DNA of 64,000 nt. Source: CAVQZC01 sp963718315 (GTDB lineage: Bacteria > Actinomycetota > Thermoleophilia > Gaiellales > JAICJC01). Below, one piece after another: positions 55,234 to 64,000 of this stretch; the first letter of the stretch is position 1; each line of letters starts with the position of its first letter. Position numbers and translations under genes: made by a program. The stretch lies in the NCBI GenBank assembly GCA_963718315.1, contig CAVQZC010000013.1:1-64000 (forward strand), given 5' to 3'. The notes below the pieces were generated by a model. The model did not search any database and had not been told where the DNA came from. It worked only from the letters and a program-made list of their open reading frames with translations.

Positions 55234-56424
55234 ATGCGAGCCACGGCCAGCATCCTGCACGCCGACCTCGACGCGTTCTACGCGTCGGTCGAGCAGCGAG
55301 ACGACCCGACCCTTCGCGGGCGCCCGGTGATCGTGGGCGGCGGGGTGGTGCTGTCGGCCAGCTACGAGGCCCGCGCGTTCGGCGTGCGAACGGCAATGGG
55401 CGGCAGGGCCGCCCGCCGGCTGTGTCCCCACGCCGTCGTGATCTCGCCACGGTTCACCGCCTACTCCGAGGCAAGCAAGGCGGCCTACCGCGTCTTCGAC
55501 GAGTTCTCGCCCGCAGTCGAGGGGCTGTCGATCGACGAGGCGTTCCTCGACGTGCGCGGGCTCGAGCACTTCGCCGGCACCCCGCGCGAGATCGCCGCCG
55601 GGCTCCGTCGCGCGGTCCTGGCCGACGTCGGGCTGCCGATCACGGTCGGCGTGGCCCGCACCAAGTTCCTGGCCAAGGTCGCCAGCGGTGTCGCCAAGCC
55701 AGACGGCCTGCTGGTGGTGCCGCCCCACCGTGAGCTGGGCTTCCTGCACGCGCTGCCGGTGGAGAAGGTGTGGGGCGTCGGCCGGGTCACCGCCGAGAAG
55801 CTCCGCAACCACGGGATCCGCACCGTCGGTGAGCTGGCAGCCGAACCGCCGGAGCTGCTGGTGGCGATGCTCGGACGCGCTGCCGGCCGCCAGCTGCACG
55901 CACTCGCCCACAACCGCGACCCCCGGCCGGTCGAGACGCGGCGCCGGCGCCGCACCATGGGAGCGCAGCGCGCCCTCGGCCGCCCGCCTCACTCCCACGC
56001 CGAGATCGATGCCAGCCTGGTTGCGCTGGTCGACCGCGTCACCCGGCGCATGCGCACGGCCGGGCGTGCTGGGCGGACGGTCGTGCTGCGCCTGCGCTTC
56101 GCCGACTACTCGCGCGCAACCCGATCGCACACCCTGCCCTGCCCCACGGCGCAGTCGGCAATCGTGCTGGCCACCGCGCGCGGTCTCGTGGAGGCGTCCC
56201 AGCCCCTGATCTGCGAGCGCGGCCTGACACTGGTCGGGGTCGCCGTCACCAATCTCGACAGCAGTGGCAACGTCCAGCTCCTCCTGCCCTTCGAGAGGCG
56301 CAGCCGGGAGGCGCTGGACGGCGCCATGGACGACGTCCGCGCGCGCTTCGGATCGGGCGCCGTGGTTCGGGCAGTGCTGCTCGGGCGCGACCGAGGGTGG
56401 CAGCCGCCCCAGCTCCCCGACTGA
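55234..56424 (+). CDS. dinB: DNA polymerase IV (Y family)
   Basis: 396 residues. ILHADLDAFYASVEQRDDP carries the first catalytic Asp pair, YSEASKAAYRVFDEFSPAVEGLSIDEAFLDV the SIDE motif, and TVGVARTKFLAKVAS the finger/palm region; the helix-hairpin-helix thumb is VEKVWGVGRVTAEKL. A little-finger domain follows; no beta-clamp motif of the QLxLF form is obvious except LLLPFE near the C-terminus. The LexA box at its start indicates DNA-damage induction of translesion synthesis. Confidence 0.95.
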   Translation: MRATASILHADLDAFYASVEQRDDPTLRGRPVIVGGGVVLSASYEARAFGVRTAMGGRAARRLCPHAVVISPRFTAYSEASKAAYRVFDEFSPAVEGLSIDEAFLDVRGLEHFAGTPREIAAGLRRAVLADVGLPITVGVARTKFLAKVASGVAKPDGLLVVPPHRELGFLHALPVEKVWGVGRVTAEKLRNHGIRTVGELAAEPPELLVAMLGRAAGRQLHALAHNRDPRPVETRRRRRTMGAQRALGRPPHSHAEIDASLVALVDRVTRRMRTAGRAGRTVVLRLRFADYSRATRSHTLPCPTAQSAIVLATARGLVEASQPLICERGLTLVGVAVTNLDSSGNVQLLLPFERRSREALDGAMDDVRARFGSGAVVRAVLLGRDRGWQPPQLPD

Positions 56425-56428
56425 TCCG

Positions 56429-57553
56429 CTACCGCGATGCGTTGCCGGGGCTGAGAACGCCGTCTACGAACACCTCTATGCCGTCCAGCAGCGCCTCGAA
56501 CCGAATCGAGCGAAGGAGGTCGAACGAGTGCTGGGCCCCCGGCAGCTCGATCCAGACGACCGGCTGCCGTGACACCTCGCGCAGGGAGTCGGCGAGCATC
56601 CGCGCCCCGGCGCTGGGCACCAGCGTGTCCTGTGCGCCGTGGGCGATCAGGAACGGCGGGGCTCCCGGGTGAACGTAGTCGCGAGGCGACGACGGAAGGG
56701 CGGTTCTCGCCCTGTCCACCGCGCCGTAGTAGCCGTACATGCCGATACACGCGGAGACCGTCGTGTCGGCGTCCTCGAACTCCGGCTGAAACACGGGATC
56801 GTTGGCGGTCAGCGCCGCGGTCGCCGCCAGGTGCGCACCCGCGGAGCTGCCGGCGATGACCACCCGCTCCGGATCTCCCCCGTACTCAGCCGCGTGCGCA
56901 CGCGCCCAGGCGATCACCCGCTTTGCGTCGACCACAAAGTCGGGGAACCTGGCCGCGGGCCGCAGCCGGTAGTTGGCGCTGATGCACACCCAGCCCAGGC
57001 CCGCGAAGCGCAGGAGCAGGGGCCGCGACTCGAAGCTCTTGCGCCCGCCTCGGAAGCCGCCCCCGTGCAGGTGGATGAGGATCGGCGCGCGGTCCGGAGC
57101 GTTTGAGGCGCGACGGTAGAGATCGAGGCTGTTCAGCTTGCCGGCGTCGCCGTAGGAGAGGTTCGACGTCCTCTCGACGCCACGATGCGTGAGTGGCAGT
57201 GGAGCGAGATAGACCCGGGGCGAGCGCGTGTGGCCAATGGGCGCACCGTCGAGAGCCGCGGCGATCACCGGCCGTGCCTGAAGGCTGCGGCGGGTGAGGA
57301 CGACCGCGACGGCGGGGGTGATCGCGGCGACGGCAAGCGCGACCAGACCGCCGGGCGATCCGACGTCTCCCTGGGCAAACGCCAGGGCGGTCGACGCGAG
57401 AACCCAGTACACGAGCAGGAACGGCGACTCGTTGACGACGCAGCTGAGGATCCAGCTGAGCCGCCCCAGCGCGCCCGACCTCGCGAGCGGCTGCAGAGCC
57501 AGCAGCATCGGTACCGCGGCGACCAGGCCGGCGATGAGGTACCCGACCGGCAC
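56429..57553 (-). CDS. Alpha/beta hydrolase (HSL-like) with N-terminal membrane helices
   Basis: 374 residues from GTG 57553; GTG 57589 is an alternative overlapping the previous gene. Three N-terminal hydrophobic segments (residues 3-100) precede the catalytic domain. Oxyanion motif LIHLHGGGFRGG, nucleophile Ser in VIAGSSAGAHLAA, acid Asp in HGAQDTLVP and His in PGAQHSFD. Probably a membrane-bound esterase or lipase facing the cytoplasm. Overlaps the lipoprotein gene stop side on the same strand. Confidence 0.85.
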   Translation of the reverse strand: MPVGYLIAGLVAAVPMLLALQPLARSGALGRLSWILSCVVNESPFLLVYWVLASTALAFAQGDVGSPGGLVALAVAAITPAVAVVLTRRSLQARPVIAAALDGAPIGHTRSPRVYLAPLPLTHRGVERTSNLSYGDAGKLNSLDLYRRASNAPDRAPILIHLHGGGFRGGRKSFESRPLLLRFAGLGWVCISANYRLRPAARFPDFVVDAKRVIAWARAHAAEYGGDPERVVIAGSSAGAHLAATAALTANDPVFQPEFEDADTTVSACIGMYGYYGAVDRARTALPSSPRDYVHPGAPPFLIAHGAQDTLVPSAGARMLADSLREVSRQPVVWIELPGAQHSFDLLRSIRFEALLDGIEVFVDGVLSPGNASR

Positions 57554-57555
57554 CT

Positions 57556-58152
57556 CTACGCCCCGTGGCGGCCGAGCCCGCTGACCCACGGTGGCAGCGT
57601 GGCGCCGATGCGGGAGGCGTACCGGGTCAGCGCAACACGCAGAGCCGAGTCCCGCCGTGCGTCGGCGCTGAGCTGGGCGAGCGGCCCCGTCTTCCAGGCC
57701 AGCACCGCGTTGGTGTCGTGCTGGCGCAGGTTGGTGGCCATCCCGCTGACGATCCGCGCGAAGTCCGCGTAGTTGACGACGTAGGCCCGGTACGGCGCCT
57801 TCACGGCCGCCGGCGCCGGGATCGCAGCCAGATGGGCGCCGTCGCGGAGAATCCGCACGAGCGGCGCGTCGATCCGGGTGGCCGAGGCGTCCCAGGTCGA
57901 CGGGTTGCTGGCCACCGCTCCGAGAGCCTGAGCCACAACCGCGGCTCGCCGACTGGCATCGATCCGCAACGGCTCGACCTGCGACAGGAATCTGGCAAGC
58001 GCCTGCTTCGGAGTGGCGGACCCGGTGCCGGTCCCACTACTTCCGGCCGAGCCGCCTCCACACCCGGCGGCGACGGTCAGGCAGACGGCCGCCAGCGCCA
58101 GGCGGAGGGGCCGGCGGAGGCGGGGACGGTGCTGCGTTGTGGACGGCAGAGA
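57556..58152 (-). CDS. Putative lipoprotein
   Basis: About 195 residues. An N-terminal basic region and hydrophobic helix (LRLALAAVCLTVAAGCGGG) end in a lipobox with Cys, then a Gly/Ser/Thr linker and a helical domain. No family recognised. No ATG, GTG or TTG occurs in frame just upstream of the signal peptide, so the start is unresolved; coordinates begin at a plausible point before the basic stretch. The stop lies 3 bases before the hydrolase start. Confidence 0.6.
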   Translation of the reverse strand, partial: SLPSTTQHRPRLRRPLRLALAAVCLTVAAGCGGGSAGSSGTGTGSATPKQALARFLSQVEPLRIDASRRAAVVAQALGAVASNPSTWDASATRIDAPLVRILRDGAHLAAIPAPAAVKAPYRAYVVNYADFARIVSGMATNLRQHDTNAVLAWKTGPLAQLSADARRDSALRVALTRYASRIGATLPPWVSGLGRHGA

Positions 58153-58240
58153 AACGCCGGGCAGTCTACCCGCGGCCGCCGGCCCTCCTTCCGCCGGGCG
58201 CGGGGTTTGCGCGCCACTCGGCGAGGGAACGTCGGTGGCA

Positions 58241-58801
58241 ATGGTGGTCGCGGTCGTGATCGGTCTTGGAATCCTCTTGCTGGCTCTTGGGTTTGCGGTG
58301 CTGCGAGAGCGCCGACGGGTGCGCCGGCTGCGGCAGCGATTCGGTCCCGAGTACGTACGCACGATCCGCGGATACCCTGACCGGGAGGCGGCCGAGCTCG
58401 AGCTCCAGGAGCGGCTACGGCGCCACGAAGGGCTCGACCTCCGACAGCTACCCGACGACGCCCGGCGTCGCTACCTGTACCGGTTCGTCTCGCTCCAGGG
58501 AGCGTTCGAGACCGATCCGCGCGCCGCCGTCGCGGGAGCCGACACGCTCGTGATCGAGATCCTCCGCGCACGGGGATACCCATTCGATTCGGCGGACCAG
58601 CTGATCGCGGACATGTCGGTCGATCACCCAGCGGCGGCGGAGGAGTACCGCACCGCCCAGACACTGACCGCTGCGCCTGGTCGGCGGCGCCGCCAGCTGC
58701 GCTCCGCGTTCGCCCGCTACGAGCGGATCGTGTACGACGTGCTCGACGTCAGTCGACAGTGCGCCGGCGCTCGGCCAGGAGCTGACCCCGCCGCTCGTTG
58801 A
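58241..58801 (+). CDS. Conserved actinobacterial-type membrane-anchored protein of unknown function
   Basis: 186 residues from ATG 58241. A single N-terminal helix (VVAVVIGLGILLLALGFAVL) is followed by a charged helical domain: RQRFGPEYVRTIRGYPDREAAELELQERLRRHEGLDLRQLP and later ARGYPFDSADQLIADMSVDHPAAAEEYRTA. This FGPEY...RGYP...SVDHP pattern recurs in conserved hypothetical proteins of actinobacteria (family knowledge, no name). Convergent with the iron-permease-like gene. Confidence 0.75.
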   Translation: MVVAVVIGLGILLLALGFAVLRERRRVRRLRQRFGPEYVRTIRGYPDREAAELELQERLRRHEGLDLRQLPDDARRRYLYRFVSLQGAFETDPRAAVAGADTLVIEILRARGYPFDSADQLIADMSVDHPAAAEEYRTAQTLTAAPGRRRRQLRSAFARYERIVYDVLDVSRQCAGARPGADPAAR

Positions 58802-59135
58802 GCTGGACGTGGGATTCGTCCTCGGCGCCGATCAGCTCGTTCCGCGCTTCGCTGACGCGGATCAGCTCGTCCAGCTTGACGTTGAGCGCGCGGGCCTCCC
58901 GGCTGGACGTGTGCTGGATCGCAAACACCATCACAAGCGTGACCAGGCTGATGACCAGCGACACCGTGGTAACCAGCCCCCGGACGCCCGGTCCAATGGC
59001 AACGGCGACCACACACGCGCCGGCCGCCAGCACGCCGACGACGACGAATGCCGCTTCATGGCCCAGCGTGTTCGTGACTCGATCGATACCACGACTCGTC
59101 ACCCCACGCTGACGCGATCCGGTTTCACCGCTCAT
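58749..59135 (-). CDS. Low-affinity iron permease-family protein
   Basis: 128 residues. Two hydrophobic helices (about 28-50 and 52-75) are followed by FAIQHTSSREARALNVKLDELIRVSEARNELIGAEDESHVQLNE, the signature of the small iron permease family (FET4-like fragment). The C-terminal 40 residues are a charged coiled coil. Transport activity is inferred from the family name only. Overlaps the plus-strand gene end at 58749-58801. Confidence 0.85.
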   Translation of the reverse strand: MSGETGSRQRGVTSRGIDRVTNTLGHEAAFVVVGVLAAGACVVAVAIGPGVRGLVTTVSLVISLVTLVMVFAIQHTSSREARALNVKLDELIRVSEARNELIGAEDESHVQLNERRGQLLAERRRTVD

Positions 59136-59194
59136 GGCGGGTGGATACCTCTCCAGGCTCGTTCTGAAACCAACCGCCGATCCGCATCCAGCCG

Positions 59195-61604
59195 CTACAG
59201 GTAGTGCTTGGCCTCCAGCCAGCGCATCGCAGCCCAGCCCCAGACCGGCGGCAGGTAGAACGTCGAGACGCGGTAGCTGATGGCGGAGGCGAAGGCGATG
59301 TCCTGGCTGACACCGAGGCCGGTCAGTCCGACCACCAGGGCGCTCTCGGCGACGCCGATCCCACCGGGACCGGGATGAAGGTGACCAGCAGCGCGGCGGT
59401 CAGGTTGACGAACAGCGCCTCGATCAGCGTGATGTTGCCGCCGAAGGCGTGGACCATGAGGGCAAGCGAGCTGGCGAACAGCAGCTCGGTCGCGATGTTG
59501 CCGCCGATCAGCTGTGCCAGCTTGTGGCGGTCGTGAAGCGTGGCGCCGGCCGCCCTGATGTCGGGCCACCACGCCCGCATCTTCGCCATCACCAGCCGCC
59601 GCAGCCGTCCGCTGACGAGCAGGACGCCCGTCACCAGGACACAGGCGATCGCGATTGCGATCAGCACCGTGTGCTTGCCGCCGCCTGACGACGACCCGTT
59701 GGACTGCAGGTGCAGGCTGAGCCCGGAGAACAGCAGCAGGGATCCGAGCAGAACGGCCTGGAGCACGTTGTTGATGAAGGAGTCGACCAGGCCGGAGACC
59801 ACCGAGGTCGCTGCCGGCACCCCCTGGCGCTGGAAGAACCGGATGCTGAGCGCCGCCTGACCGGCGGTCGTCGGCAACGCGATGTTCAGGAAGCACGTGG
59901 CCAGTTTGAGGACGTAGACCGGGAGAAACGGCAGACGCGCGGGCACGGAGCCGAGCGTGGCAATGGCCTGTGTCAGCCGGGGAAGCTGTGCGGTGACGAA
60001 ACCCGCGATCAGCAGCCCCACGGATACGGTCTTGAACGCGTCTCGCAGGTCGCCGAAGTTGAGTTTCGCGAAGAACGAGATGATCGCCGTCGCGGCGAGC
60101 ACCAGGAGGACCATCTGGAGGATGCTGCGCCATGTGACGCGGCGGAGCTCGGCCAGCTCCGGCGCCTCCGCCTCGGCAGCCGCGGCGGCCGCCTTGCGCA
60201 GGCCGTCGATGTCGAGCTTCGCCCTGCGGGCCGCCCAGCGAAGGTCGCTGGGAAGCGCTGCGGACTGGATGAACGGGAGCGCCGCCTGCAGCTCGTCCGC
60301 TCCCAGCGCTGCGCGTGCCGTGGACACGGCCGTCTCGGTCCCCGACAGGATCGCCAGGCAGACGAGCATCTGGGCGTCGTCGGTGGCCTGGACGTCGACG
60401 TCCGCAGCGGATGTGGCGTCGGTGAAATCGGTCAGGGCGACCACGCCGTCCGGCCGCACCGCCAGCGATCGAGGGCTGATGTGCAGGTGCGCAAGGCGTA
60501 CGGCGTGCAGCGCCCCCAGCGTCTTCCAGGCCGCAGCTGCTGCGTCGGCGCCCACAGCTCCGGGCTCCAGCTCGGACATCCGGCGGCCCTCGGCGACCAG
60601 CACCAGCGTCTGATCGGAGCCGGGCGGCGGCCGACCGTCTGCACGCGCCAGACCGGCACGTTTCGCGTCTGGGCGAGCAGCGTCGCCAGCGCCTCGCGCT
60701 CCACCCCCGGCACGCGCGCCAGCGACAGGGCCGAGCCGCCGTCGCGGTACATCAGCGAGCGCCAGCGTGCGCAGGATGCGGCGCTGCTCGGCCACGTCAC
60801 GGCCCAGGATCTTGACCAGGAGGGCGTCGCCCCCGTCGGCCGTTGCCTCGATCAGCACCACGCCGTCGGACTGGCGCGAGAACCGGCCCAGCTCGATGTC
60901 GGTGACACCGATCGTCTCCAGCAGGGCGAGCGCTTCGGCTCGCGACACGCGGCCGGCTGCTGGTCCCGACCGCGAGGCGTGCGAGGTTGGCTGCGACCAC
61001 CGCCACCAGCAGCGCAGCGATGACGCCGGTGGGCGTTGTCCGCGCGGACAGGACGGCGGTCACGGCTGCGATGCCGATCGCCCAGATTCCGCGTCGATCG
61101 CACCGGCGCCGTCACGTCCGCGGTCAGCGCCAGCAGGATCGCACACGACACCGTGATGCCTGCAGCCGGCCAGGCGACGGCCTCGCCCCAGCCGAGGACG
61201 TGCTCGACCGAGGCCCACTGGCCAGACGTATACCGGGTGACCAGCTGCACGAGGACGGCCGCCGTGACGCCCGACACCAGGCACTGCAGGAGCAACGGCC
61301 AGCGGTGACGCACGATCGTCGCCAGGATGGCCACCGCGGCCAGCAGGGCGACCACGTCGTAGGCGATCACCCAGAGGTCGTGCAGCCAGGCGGGCGAGCT
61401 GGTGACCGCCTCGACCAGCGCCCGCTCGAAGCCGAGCGTCGGCTGCGCCCACCACGCCAGCGTCGCCAGCGCCAGCGCCGCGACGATCGCGGTGATCCCG
61501 TCGAGCGGGCGCCGCAGCCGCTGCTCGTCGCGGGCCGAGGCGAACAGCCGCGTATCCTCGTCAAGCCGGGCGGGGGCGTGCAGGTCGAGGTGTGCGCCCG
61601 GCAT
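59195..61604 (-). CDS. Flippase-like/LPG-synthase-TM protein with kinase-like middle domain (several frameshifts)
   Basis: About 800 residues. The N-terminal part has six or more helices (AIVAALALATLAWWAQ onwards). A soluble middle region (ALLVKILGRDVAEQRRILRTL, then HLHISPRSLAVRPDGVVALTDF) has an aminoglycoside-kinase-like layout. The C-terminal 330 residues are a lysylphosphatidylglycerol-synthase-TM/flippase-like domain (NIALPTTAGQAALSIRFFQRQG, IPVPGGIGVAES). Frame breaks near 61092, 60967, 60755, 60629 and 59369. It probably acts in envelope lipid or glycan modification. ATG 61604 lies 15 bases after the previous gene. Confidence 0.8.
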
Positions 61605-61618
61605 CGCCCCTGGCCTCG

Positions 61619-62107
61619 TCAGCCGCCCGACACCGGCGGTTTCGCCCTGGCGTGGATCTCCTTGGTCAGGTTCAGGATCTGGTTGGAGAGATGCAGCAAC
61701 TCGCGGTTCTGCATGTCCTCCTCCCTGACCGTCTGCCATTGCTGGTCGGCGACCACCTGGCGCTTCGCGTCCGCGCGGTTCTGGCTGATCATGACGAACG
61801 TCGACAGGAAGATAGCCTCGAGCGAGACGATCATGGTCAGCAGTCCGAAGGGGTAGCCCTCGACACCGAAGCCGATCCAGCACCCGAACCACAGGATGTG
61901 GAGGTACACGAACGCCATCGACTCCGCGAACGTGGTGATGCGGTCGGCAATTCGGTTGCACGCTGTCGGCGCGCTGTCGTGCGTGCCGACGAGTGCCGGG
62001 TTCGGCTCCAGCGGCAGATGGAACTTCATCTCGGTGGGGATCGGGTGGCCCACGGCGCTGGCCCCTTCCAGGTCGGAATCGCTATCCGCCTGCGTACCGA
62101 CACCCAC
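61619..62107 (-). CDS. DUF1003 membrane protein
   Basis: 162 residues (or 136 from the internal ATG at 62029). ADRITTFAESMAFVYLHILWFGCWIGFGVEGYPFGLLTMIVSLEAIFLSTFVMISQNR is the DUF1003 core with two helices. A charged C-terminal tail ends KPPVSGG. Function unknown. Followed after 15 bases by the flippase-like gene. Confidence 0.9.
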   Translation of the reverse strand: MGVGTQADSDSDLEGASAVGHPIPTEMKFHLPLEPNPALVGTHDSAPTACNRIADRITTFAESMAFVYLHILWFGCWIGFGVEGYPFGLLTMIVSLEAIFLSTFVMISQNRADAKRQVVADQQWQTVREEDMQNRELLHLSNQILNLTKEIHARAKPPVSGG

Positions 62108-62181
62108 ATGCGGACGAGGATCGCTGATTAAAGCACCCGCGCTACGGGAAGACGAAGCCGGGGCAACTCGTCCAGAAGGGT

Positions 62182-62397
62182 ATGAACGATCACACTCCCC
62201 ACCTCTCAGAGCTCGCCTTCCGCGAGACCCACGGCGTCGCCGTCTCTCTCGTCTGGAACCGGGTCACCGACTGCGTCACCGTGATCGTCAGCGACCTCGG
62301 CTCCGGCGGGTCATTCGAGATCGCGGCGCCCGCGGCGAAGGCGATGGACGTGTTCCGGCATCCGTACGCGTATACCAGCGACGTCCTCGCCGCCTGA
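62182..62397 (+). CDS. Small hypothetical protein (71 aa)
   Basis: Starts MNDHTPHLSELAFRETHG and ends FRHPYAYTSDVLAA, after AGAAGGGT. A beta-strand-rich middle (VAVSLVWNRVTDCVTVIVSD) is seen. Similar short proteins occur in actinobacterial genomes, but I assign no name. Convergent with the redoxin gene. Confidence 0.65.
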   Translation: MNDHTPHLSELAFRETHGVAVSLVWNRVTDCVTVIVSDLGSGGSFEIAAPAAKAMDVFRHPYAYTSDVLAA

Positions 62398-62416
62398 CAG
62401 CCGAATCGGCGGCCGC

Positions 62417-63391
62417 CTACCCGAAGGTGAAGACGTATGCCTCGACCCCGGCCGCGTCGAAGGTGATCTCGAATGTCCGGTCGACGACCGGGCCCGGCGC
62501 CCGGACGAGCTGATAGAGCCGCGGCTCGAGCAGTGTTCCGTTGCCCGCGTCGTCAACGTCGAGACCATGTGCGGCGCCGGGCGCTGCACCGTCCACCCGC
62601 ACACGGAACGGGATCGGGGCGGCCTCACGCGAGCGGATCACCAGGTTGACGTCGCGCGCGTGGAACCGGAACCCGATGCTGCCGGGCGCCTGGTTGAGCA
62701 CGCTCGCACGCTCCTCGATCGTCCAGTCCCCGGCCAGCGCCCACTGGTTCAGGGACAGCTGGTCGGGGATCGCGTCTCCGCGGGGCGGCACGAGGCGGCC
62801 CTGCTCGGCCCCGAGATAGGTCTCCGGCGACTCCAGGTTCTCCCAGTCGGCCTGCGCTTCGATGCCGTCGGGAGCGACCGAGACGAGCTCGTCGGTCGCG
62901 CTCGCGGTACCTGCCTCGCGCAGGAGGACCTGGATCGCCCGCTCACACTCGTCGTAGGCGCCCTCTCCGAAGTGGTGATACCGGATCCGCCCCTCGGCGT
63001 CCGCGATGTACAGGGCCGGCCAGTAGTGGTTGCTGAACGCCCGCCACACGTCGTAGTCGGGATCGAGCGCGACGGGGTACGCGACGCGCATGTCGCTGAC
63101 GGCCCGGCGCACGTTGTCGACCTCACGCTCGAACGGGAACTCGGGCGTGTGGACGCCGACCACCACCATCCCCTGCTCCTGGTACTTCTCGGCCCACGCG
63201 CGGACGTAGCCCAACGTGCGCAGCCAGTTGATGCACGTGTACGTCCAGAAGTCCACCACCACGACCTGTCCGCGCAGGCCTGCTGCCGTCAGCGGCGGCG
63301 AGTTCAGCCAGCCGGCCGCGCCGTCGAACCCCGGGAGCCGGCTTTCGACGGGCAACGCCCCGACTGGACTGTCGCTGCCGTACAGACTCAC
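62417..63391 (-). CDS. Redoxin/thioredoxin-like protein with DipZ-type C-terminal domain
   Basis: 324 residues from GTG 63391. The thioredoxin-fold domain reads VVVVDFWTYTCINWLRTLGYVRAW; the usual CxxC is CINW, so only the first Cys remains. YWPALYIADAEGRIRYHHFGEG is the cis-Pro and following strand. The last 130 residues match the C-terminal galactose-binding-like domain of DipZ (SIGFRFHARDVNLVIRS, then ITFDAAGVEAYVFTFG). No signal peptide. The start overlaps the hydrolase stop (GTGA). Confidence 0.85.
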   Translation of the reverse strand: MSLYGSDSPVGALPVESRLPGFDGAAGWLNSPPLTAAGLRGQVVVVDFWTYTCINWLRTLGYVRAWAEKYQEQGMVVVGVHTPEFPFEREVDNVRRAVSDMRVAYPVALDPDYDVWRAFSNHYWPALYIADAEGRIRYHHFGEGAYDECERAIQVLLREAGTASATDELVSVAPDGIEAQADWENLESPETYLGAEQGRLVPPRGDAIPDQLSLNQWALAGDWTIEERASVLNQAPGSIGFRFHARDVNLVIRSREAAPIPFRVRVDGAAPGAAHGLDVDDAGNGTLLEPRLYQLVRAPGPVVDRTFEITFDAAGVEAYVFTFG

Positions 63392-64000
63392 CGGTCCACC
63401 ACGTCGAGGATCGCGCGGGCGAACTCGTCGGGAGCCTCCTGGGGCAGGTTGTGGCCGGTCCCACCTCCGATCGTACGGTGCTCGTACGGGCCGGTGAACC
63501 TCCCGGCGTAGGCGCTGGGCTCGGCGTGAGGAGCGCCGTTGGCGTCGCCCTCCAGCGTGATGGCGGGAACGCCTATGGCCGGCGCCTCGGCAAGCCGTGC
63601 CTCCAGGTCGGCGTACTCGGCCTCGCCCTCCGCCAGCCCGAGCCGCCAGCGATAGTTGTGGATCACGATCGGAACGTGATCTGGGTTGTCGAACGACGCA
63701 GCGCTGCGATCGAACGTGGCATCGTCGAAGTTCCACTGCGGCGAGGCGATGTGCCAGATCAGCCTGGCGAACTCCCGCCGGTACTGCTCGTAGCCGGCCC
63801 GCCCGCGCTCGGTGGCGAAGTAGTACTGGTACCACCACTGCAGCTCGGCCTCGGGCGGCAAGCGGCTGCTTGCCCGCGGCCTGGCTGCCGATCAGGTAGC
63901 CGCTCACCGAGACGACCCCGCTGCACCGCTCCGGCCACAGCGCCGCCAGGATGTCCGCGGTGCGCGCTCCCCAGTCGAACCCGGCCACGACCGCGCGGTC
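63388..64000 (-). CDS. Alpha/beta hydrolase, epoxide hydrolase/dehalogenase type (5' end outside window)
   Basis: At least 204 residues. The nucleophile elbow is VAGFDWGARTA, with Asp as nucleophile, which marks the epoxide hydrolase/haloalkane dehalogenase group. The catalytic His is in GGGTGHNLPQEAPDEF near the C-terminus and the acid is in ITLEGDANG. A frame break near 63869 (KQPL then PPEAELQWWYQ). Coupled to the redoxin gene. Confidence 0.8.

Overview
The window is very GC-rich DNA with strong G/C third-position bias, frequent GTG/TTG starts, many 4-nt start/stop overlaps, an actinobacterial-type LexA box (CGAAC-N4-GTTCG) and DtxR/IdeR-like iron boxes. This points to a chromosome segment of a member of the Actinomycetota, perhaps one of the deep-branching soil lineages; I cannot fix it lower than phylum. 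I recognise no tRNA, rRNA, CRISPR array, insertion sequence or phage gene.

Region 1 (about 0.1-22.5 kb) is a catabolic and transport island. It holds three APC-family amino acid/amine permeases, a class III aminotransferase, a GntR/FadR-type regulator with an amidohydrolase, and a two-gene minus-strand unit (FAH-family hydrolase plus carboxymuconolactone-decarboxylase-like protein). Divergent from that unit runs a long plus-strand operon: FAH-family isomerase/decarboxylase, extradiol (VOC) dioxygenase, HpaB-type flavin hydroxylase, acetoacetate-decarboxylase-like protein, SDR, HpaE-like aldehyde dehydrogenase, cytochrome P450, glutamine-synthetase-like ligase and a Rieske ferredoxin. The set resembles the homoprotocatechuate (4-hydroxyphenylacetate) meta-cleavage pathway. 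The added amine-handling genes suggest catabolism of an aromatic amine or amino acid; that is inference. A shared operator-like motif (ATTG-N4-CAAT type) lies at two divergent promoters of the island. A chemoreceptor gene lies between the operon and the third permease.

Region 2 (22.5-36.9 kb) holds a phosphoesterase/nucleotidyltransferase pair, a secreted glycine-rich protein, a GST, a possible structured RNA, a Mop-type molybdate-binding protein, an NhaA-DsbA fusion antiporter, a class II glutamine amidotransferase, a secreted EEP-family phosphohydrolase, a PrmC-like methyltransferase, small methyltransferases, an HD-GYP/LuxR hybrid regulator and a 1-Cys peroxiredoxin.

Region 3 (36.96-37.73 kb) has no ordinary gene. 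It holds a promoter, a leader peptide with an attenuator-like terminator, a short ORF and a convincing cobalamin riboswitch with its own hairpin, but no same-strand gene follows.

Region 4 (37.7-64 kb) is housekeeping and accessory genes: inositol-phosphatase-like protein, deacetylase, cupin, an ArsR-SRPBCC-methyltransferase operon, PRC-barrel protein, baeRF-type release-factor-like protein, a NarL-type two-component system, an iron-box-controlled FTR1 permease, two aldo/keto reductases, a translationally coupled beta-oxidation operon (thiolase, FadN-type protein, acyl-CoA dehydrogenase, CoA ligase), SOS-controlled dinB, an alpha/beta hydrolase, a lipoprotein, small membrane proteins, a flippase-like membrane protein with a kinase-like middle, a redoxin and a partial epoxide-hydrolase-like gene.

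Many genes, above all at 1.3-3.1 kb and 9.8-18.2 kb, are broken by roughly 55 single-base frameshifts, mostly behaving as +1 insertions, while conserved motifs continue intact in the new frame. I annotate these as single genes and treat the shifts as probable sequence errors.
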